Source: Oceanicella sp. SM1341 (GTDB lineage Bacteria > Pseudomonadota > Alphaproteobacteria > Rhodobacterales > Rhodobacteraceae). Taken from it: DNA of 64,000 bases. Below, in pieces: positions 60,551 through 64,000 of this stretch. The position numbers and the translations under genes were made by a program. The notes below the pieces were generated by a model. It worked only from the letters and a program-made list of their open reading frames with translations. It was not told the DNA's origin and did not search any database. Every line of letters starts with the position of its first letter. Position 1 is the first letter of the stretch. The stretch is from contig NZ_QRGC01000027.1 in NCBI RefSeq assembly GCF_003448965.1, positions 1 to 64,000 of the forward strand, in the 5' to 3' direction.

Positions 60551-61735
60551 ATGGAAGCGGTGTTTCACGACTGGATCAGCCTCTTCGTCCGCTGGGCCCA
60601 CATCATCGCCGCCGTCGGCTGGATCGGGTCGAGCTTCTACTTCATGGGGCTCGACTATTCGCTGCGCAAGCGCAAGGGCATGACCGACGACAAGGTGGGC
60701 GACACCTGGCAGGTGCATGGCGGCGGCTTCTACCACATGGTGAAATACAAGGTGGCGCCCGAGCACATGCCCGAGGAGCTGACCTGGTTCAAGTGGGAGA
60801 GCTACTCCACCTGGATGACCGGCTTCGCGATGATGGCCGTCACCTATTACTGGGGCGCGAAGGGGCTGCTGATCGACCGCTCGGTGGCCGACATCCCGGT
60901 GGCGCTGGCGATCCTCGTCTCGGCGGGCTCGCTGGTGGCGGGCTGGTTCCTCTACGACGCGCTGTGCAAGTCACCGCTGCGCCACCGGCCGGCGGTGATG
61001 TTCGCGGTGCTGTTCGTGGCGCTCGTCGTGGCGGCCTGGGGTTTCGGGCAGGTGTTCTCCGCCCGGGCGGCCTGGCTGCACATCGGGGCCGTGATCGCCA
61101 CGATGATGAGCGGCAACGTCTTCCTCGTCATCATCCCCAACCAGCGCATCGTGGTGGACGACCTGAAGGCCGGCCGCACGCCGGAGGCGAAATACGGCCA
61201 GATCGCCAAGCTGCGCTCCACCCACAACAACTACCTCACGCTGCCCGTCGTGCTGATGATGATCTCCAACCATTACCCGATGGCCTTCGGGCACCCGTAT
61301 TCCTGGGTGCTGATCGGCTTCATCCTGGTGATCGGCGCGGTGGTGCGGCACTGGTTCAACATGCATGAGCAGGGCCGGCACGGGCCGATCATGAAATGGC
61401 AGTGGCCGCTGGCCACCTTCCTCGCCATCTGCATGATGTGGTTCTCCTCCTGGCGGCCGGGAGAGGCCTCGGCCGAGGTCGACCCGCAGGCGGCGATGGC
61501 GGTGGTGGGCGCGCATTGCGCGATGTGCCATGCCGCGAACCCCACCCACGAGGGGTTCGAGGAGGCGCCGGGCGGGGTTGCCTTCGACACCCTGCCGGAG
61601 ATCCGCGCCCATGCCGCGCGCATGCTGGCGCAGGCGGTGCTCTCCACCAACATGCCGCTGGGCAACGAAACCGGCATGACCGCGGAGGACCGCGCCGTGC
61701 TCGGTGCCTGGCTGCGGGCCGGTGCGCCGGAATAG
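60551..61735 (+). CDS. puuD: Urate hydroxylase PuuD (membrane, cytochrome c domain)
   Basis: 394 residues. An N-terminal integral membrane part with about eight helices (WISLFVRWAHIIAAVGWIGS at the start; SYSTWMTGFAMMAVTYYWGA; AAWLHIGAVIATMMSGNVFL; STHNNYLTLPVVLMMISNHY) is joined to a C-terminal c-type cytochrome domain with the heme motif CAMCH (Cys323, Cys326, His327). PuuD oxidises urate to 5-hydroxyisourate and passes electrons through the fused heme. The start at 60551 follows GGGGAGAGC. The hydrolase that follows it in the pathway is not in the window. Confidence 0.95.
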   Translation: MEAVFHDWISLFVRWAHIIAAVGWIGSSFYFMGLDYSLRKRKGMTDDKVGDTWQVHGGGFYHMVKYKVAPEHMPEELTWFKWESYSTWMTGFAMMAVTYYWGAKGLLIDRSVADIPVALAILVSAGSLVAGWFLYDALCKSPLRHRPAVMFAVLFVALVVAAWGFGQVFSARAAWLHIGAVIATMMSGNVFLVIIPNQRIVVDDLKAGRTPEAKYGQIAKLRSTHNNYLTLPVVLMMISNHYPMAFGHPYSWVLIGFILVIGAVVRHWFNMHEQGRHGPIMKWQWPLATFLAICMMWFSSWRPGEASAEVDPQAAMAVVGAHCAMCHAANPTHEGFEEAPGGVAFDTLPEIRAHAARMLAQAVLSTNMPLGNETGMTAEDRAVLGAWLRAGAPE

Positions 61736-61778
61736 CGCTTTACACCAGCAGCTTACGGCGCCTTCCTGATGCGAAGCC

Positions 61779-62480
61779 TCAGAACGGGCAGGGGTCTGTC
61801 GCCTCCATGCGGCGGCCGTCTGCGGGGTGGTGGAAGCCGAGGTACTCGGAGTGGAGCTGCAACCTGTCGGCGGCGGCGCGGGCCGCGCCCTCGGCGTAGA
61901 GCGGGTCGCCCAGGATGGGGTGGCCCATCGAGAGCATGTGCACCCGCAGCTGGTGGCTGCGCCCGGTGAGGGGCGTGAGGGCGAGGCGGGTGGCCTCCGG
62001 CTCGCGCCCGATCACCTCCCAGTCGGTCTGCGAGGGGCGGCCGTGCGCGTGGTCGACCTTCTGGCGCGGGCGGTTCGGCGGGTCGAAGGCGAGCGGCAGG
62101 TCGATGCGGCCGCGCTCGCCCTCCACCGCGCCCCGGACCCGGGCGATGTAGCGCTTTGCCGTGCGCCGCGCCTCGAACTGCATGGAGAGGTGGCGATGCG
62201 CCTCGGCCGTGAGGCCCAGCACCATGATGCCGGAGGTGTCGAGGTCGAGCCGGTGGACGATGCGCGCCCCGGGGTAGAGGCTGCGCGCCCGGGTGGCGAT
62301 GCAGTCCTGCAGGTGCTCGCCCCGGCCGGGCACCGAGAGGATGCCGGAGGGTTTCGAGACGAGGATCAGGTGGTCATCGGCGTGCAGCACGCTGAGGAAG
62401 GGCTCGCGCGGGGGCGCGTAGTCCAGCTCGGGCGGCTGGCGCTCGGCGGGGGGCAACGGCTGTCGGGTGTCTCTGGCCAT
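61779..62480 (-). CDS. RluA family pseudouridine synthase
   Basis: 233 residues, a short RluA-type enzyme without an S4 domain. It makes pseudouridine in rRNA or tRNA. Catalytic aspartate in ARIVHRLDLDTSGIMVLGL; other family parts are FLSVLHADDHLILVSKPSGI, RTAKRYIARVRG and LTPLTGRSHQLRVHMLSMGH (ends LGDPLYAEGAA). The ATG at 62480 gives MARDTRQPLPPAERQPPELD; the longer frame upstream has no coding character. The exact target base cannot be told. It converges with puuD and diverges from the GNAT gene. Confidence 0.9.
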   Translation of the reverse strand: MARDTRQPLPPAERQPPELDYAPPREPFLSVLHADDHLILVSKPSGILSVPGRGEHLQDCIATRARSLYPGARIVHRLDLDTSGIMVLGLTAEAHRHLSMQFEARRTAKRYIARVRGAVEGERGRIDLPLAFDPPNRPRQKVDHAHGRPSQTDWEVIGREPEATRLALTPLTGRSHQLRVHMLSMGHPILGDPLYAEGAARAAADRLQLHSEYLGFHHPADGRRMEATDPCPF

Positions 62481-62602
62481 GCGCGGGCTCCGGGGCTGTG
62501 CGGGCCCTTTCCTTAGCGTCAGCGGCGGGCGCGGGCAACCGCATGCGCTTGCACCTGCCGCGCCGCCCTCGCAGGATGCGCGGACGGACGAAGGAGACAG
62601 CC

Positions 62603-63109
62603 ATGACCACAGCCGCCATTCCCGCACCCGTGATCCGGCTCGCCCGGCCCGAGGACAGGCCGGAGCTGGAGCGTTTCATGGCCGCCCTGCAGGCGCATGA
62701 GCAGGCGCGCTCGCCGGGCGCGGGGCTGGTGGCGCCGGCGCGCATGGCCGCGCCGCACCTGCGCTGGCTCGAGACCTGGGTGGAGGAGAGCGGCGGCGTG
62801 ATCCTGGTGGCGGAGGGTGCCGAGGGCGCGCTGCTGGGCTTCGCGGTCTGCGGCATCGGCGAGGACGGCGGCCACCACCTGCCCGAGCGCCTGCGCCGCT
62901 TCGGCGAGGTCTCGGACCTCTACGTGGCCGACGCGGCGCGCGGCCGCGGCGTGGGCCGGGCGCTGCTCGACGCGGCGGCGGAGGCGTTCCGCGCCCGTGG
63001 CCTCGCCCGCATGACCATCACCGCGATGGCCTCGAACCCCGAGGCGGTGAAGACCTACCGCGGCCTGTTCGGCTCCGAGACCTACCTCACCTTCGAAGCG
63101 CGGCTGTGA
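62603..63109 (+). CDS. GNAT family N-acetyltransferase
   Basis: 168 residues. N-terminal PVIRLARPEDRPELERFMAA, a core LLGFAVCGIGEDGGHHLPER and the acetyl-CoA loop SDLYVADAARGRGVGRALLD (R/Q-x-x-G-x-G type RGRGVG), followed by ARMTITAMASNPEAVKTYRG and TYLTFEARL at the end. The pattern fits single-domain GNATs that acetylate small molecules or antibiotics; substrate unknown. AAGGAGAC lies before the ATG. It stands alone between an RNA-modification gene and a flavin monooxygenase. Confidence 0.87.
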   Translation: MTTAAIPAPVIRLARPEDRPELERFMAALQAHEQARSPGAGLVAPARMAAPHLRWLETWVEESGGVILVAEGAEGALLGFAVCGIGEDGGHHLPERLRRFGEVSDLYVADAARGRGVGRALLDAAAEAFRARGLARMTITAMASNPEAVKTYRGLFGSETYLTFEARL

Positions 63110-63244
63110 GCGGCGCGCCGGGCTGCGCACCGGGAGGCCTGGCGATCACGGGGGGGGCCGGGGGGCGCGCTCAGCCCGGGGCGCTCGGGGAGGCCGGGCA
63201 GGCGGGCCCCGCGCCGGGCGGCGGCCCGTGGCCCCGTGCCTCCG

Positions 63245-64000
63245 TCAGCGCTCGCGGGTGACATCGGTGCCGTAGAGCCAGTCGAAGGCGGGGGCGAACA
63301 GCGACGGGGCGAGGCGCGTGGCCAGCGCCATGGGCCCGAAGCGCACCAGGCGCGTGCGCGCGCCCTCGGCGTGGAACAGGGCGGCGTTGCCGGCAGCGCG
63401 GGCCTGCACCTTCGTGGCGCGGGCATGGCGGCGGGCGGCGTAGTCGGCGAAGCCGGCGGAAATCTCGCCGGTGCGCTCGAGGCTCGCGGCCAGCACCCAG
63501 GCATCCTCGATGGCCATGGCGGCGCCCTGGGCGAGAAAGGGCAGCATCGGGTGGCAGGCGTCGCCCAGCAGCACCGTGCGGCCCCGGCCCCAGCTCGGCA
63601 TCGGCGGGCGGTCGCACAGCGCCCAGAGCCAGCATTCCTCCACCGCGTCGAGCAGCCGGCGCAGGCCGGGGTGCCAGCCGGCGAAGGCGGCGCGCATCGC
63701 CTCGGGGTCGCCCTTCGCGGTCCAGCTCTCGGCGGCCCAGGGGCCCTCGCGCACCGCGACGATGTTCACGAGGCTCCCGCCGCGCAGGTAGTAGGTGACG
63801 ACATGCGCACCGGGCCCGGCCCAGATCGTGGCGTCCGGGCTCACCAGCCCCGGCGGCAGGGCCTCGGCCGGCACGGTGGCGCGCCAGCAGACATTGCCGG
63901 TGAAGCGCACGTCGGCGGGGCCGAACAGCGCCTTGCGCACGGTGGAATGCAGCCCGTCGGCGCCCACCAGCCCGGCGGTCACGCGCGTCTCGCCGGTGGC
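63245..64000 (-). CDS. FAD-dependent aromatic-type monooxygenase, 5' part missing
   Basis: The C-terminal 252 codons of a flavoprotein hydroxylase; the gene continues beyond the right edge. Visible: VGADGLHSTVRKALFG (the DG motif that binds FAD and NADPH), LRGGSLVNIVAVREG, and the second FAD motif in TVLLGDACHPMLPFLAQGAA with AIEDAWVLAASL. The set matches salicylate-hydroxylase-like (PHBH superfamily) enzymes. The codon GTG read within the frame near 63982 is not the start, because the frame is open upstream. Substrate unknown. Confidence 0.9.
   Translation of the reverse strand, partial: ATGETRVTAGLVGADGLHSTVRKALFGPADVRFTGNVCWRATVPAEALPPGLVSPDATIWAGPGAHVVTYYLRGGSLVNIVAVREGPWAAESWTAKGDPEAMRAAFAGWHPGLRRLLDAVEECWLWALCDRPPMPSWGRGRTVLLGDACHPMLPFLAQGAAMAIEDAWVLAASLERTGEISAGFADYAARRHARATKVQARAAGNAALFHAEGARTRLVRFGPMALATRLAPSLFAPAFDWLYGTDVTRER

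Overview
This 64 kb window is chromosomal DNA of a very GC-rich alphaproteobacterium. Gene content and local order point to the Rhodobacterales (Rhodobacter/Paracoccus/Roseobacter relatives): a ctaC-ctaB-ctaG-ctaE-surf1 cytochrome oxidase cluster beside tldD, a PccR-type regulator divergent from pccB, and a BMP-type nucleoside transporter joined to a deo/cdd/add/upp operon. About 61 protein genes are called, including two cut by the window edges and one 29-codon gene. I see no rRNA, tRNA, CRISPR, transposase or phage gene, so this is mostly core chromosome. The accessory signal lies in intergenic repeats and in a few unusual proteins.

Layout. 0-7 kb: a cut secreted protein, a SIMPL-domain protein, and the minus-strand oxidase set (coxB, ctaB, a 60-aa protein, ctaG, ctaE, surf1) diverging from tldD. 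7-13.5 kb: gshA with a VOC protein, a membrane protein, rsmE and ubiA back to back, and an OmpA-family pair. 13.5-20.5 kb: a repeat-rich gap, ibpA with a heat-shock promoter and a ROSE-like RNA thermometer, rnr, topA, and a second repeat-rich gap. 20.5-25.2 kb: metY, thrC, an M16 peptidase and a GNAT. 25.7-39.8 kb: propionate assimilation (pccR divergent from pccB, five small genes, pccA, mcm, maeB, prpE). 39.8-45.5 kb: a four-gene signalling island made of a secreted molybdopterin-fold-like protein without cysteine, a degenerate membrane kinase, a soluble HisKA-HATPase-REC-Hpt hybrid and a sigma-54 response regulator. 45.6-57.6 kb: two tandem BMP binding proteins, the ATPase, a coupled 29-aa peptide, two permeases, then cdd-punA-deoC-deoA-deoB-add-upp. 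58-64 kb: a SARP/TPR regulator coupled to uraD, divergent puuD, an RluA-type synthase, a GNAT and a cut flavin monooxygenase.

How the genes work together. PrpE activates propionate, PccAB carboxylates propionyl-CoA, and Mcm makes succinyl-CoA (the epimerase is not in this window). MaeB then converts malate to pyruvate, and PccR probably senses the acyl-CoA. The BMP/ATPase/permease set imports nucleosides. Add, Cdd, PunA and DeoA deaminate or phosphorolyse them. DeoB and DeoC send the pentose to central metabolism, and Upp recovers uracil. UraD and PuuD carry out urate breakdown next door.

The most unusual points are the signalling island, a two-hairpin element found in sense orientation just after two unrelated stop codons, the RpoH promoter plus ROSE-like leader of ibpA, a triple half-site operator between uraD and puuD, the 29-aa coupled gene, and several tandem repeat arrays confined to gaps. 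All functions are inferred by reading the sequence; no database search was run.
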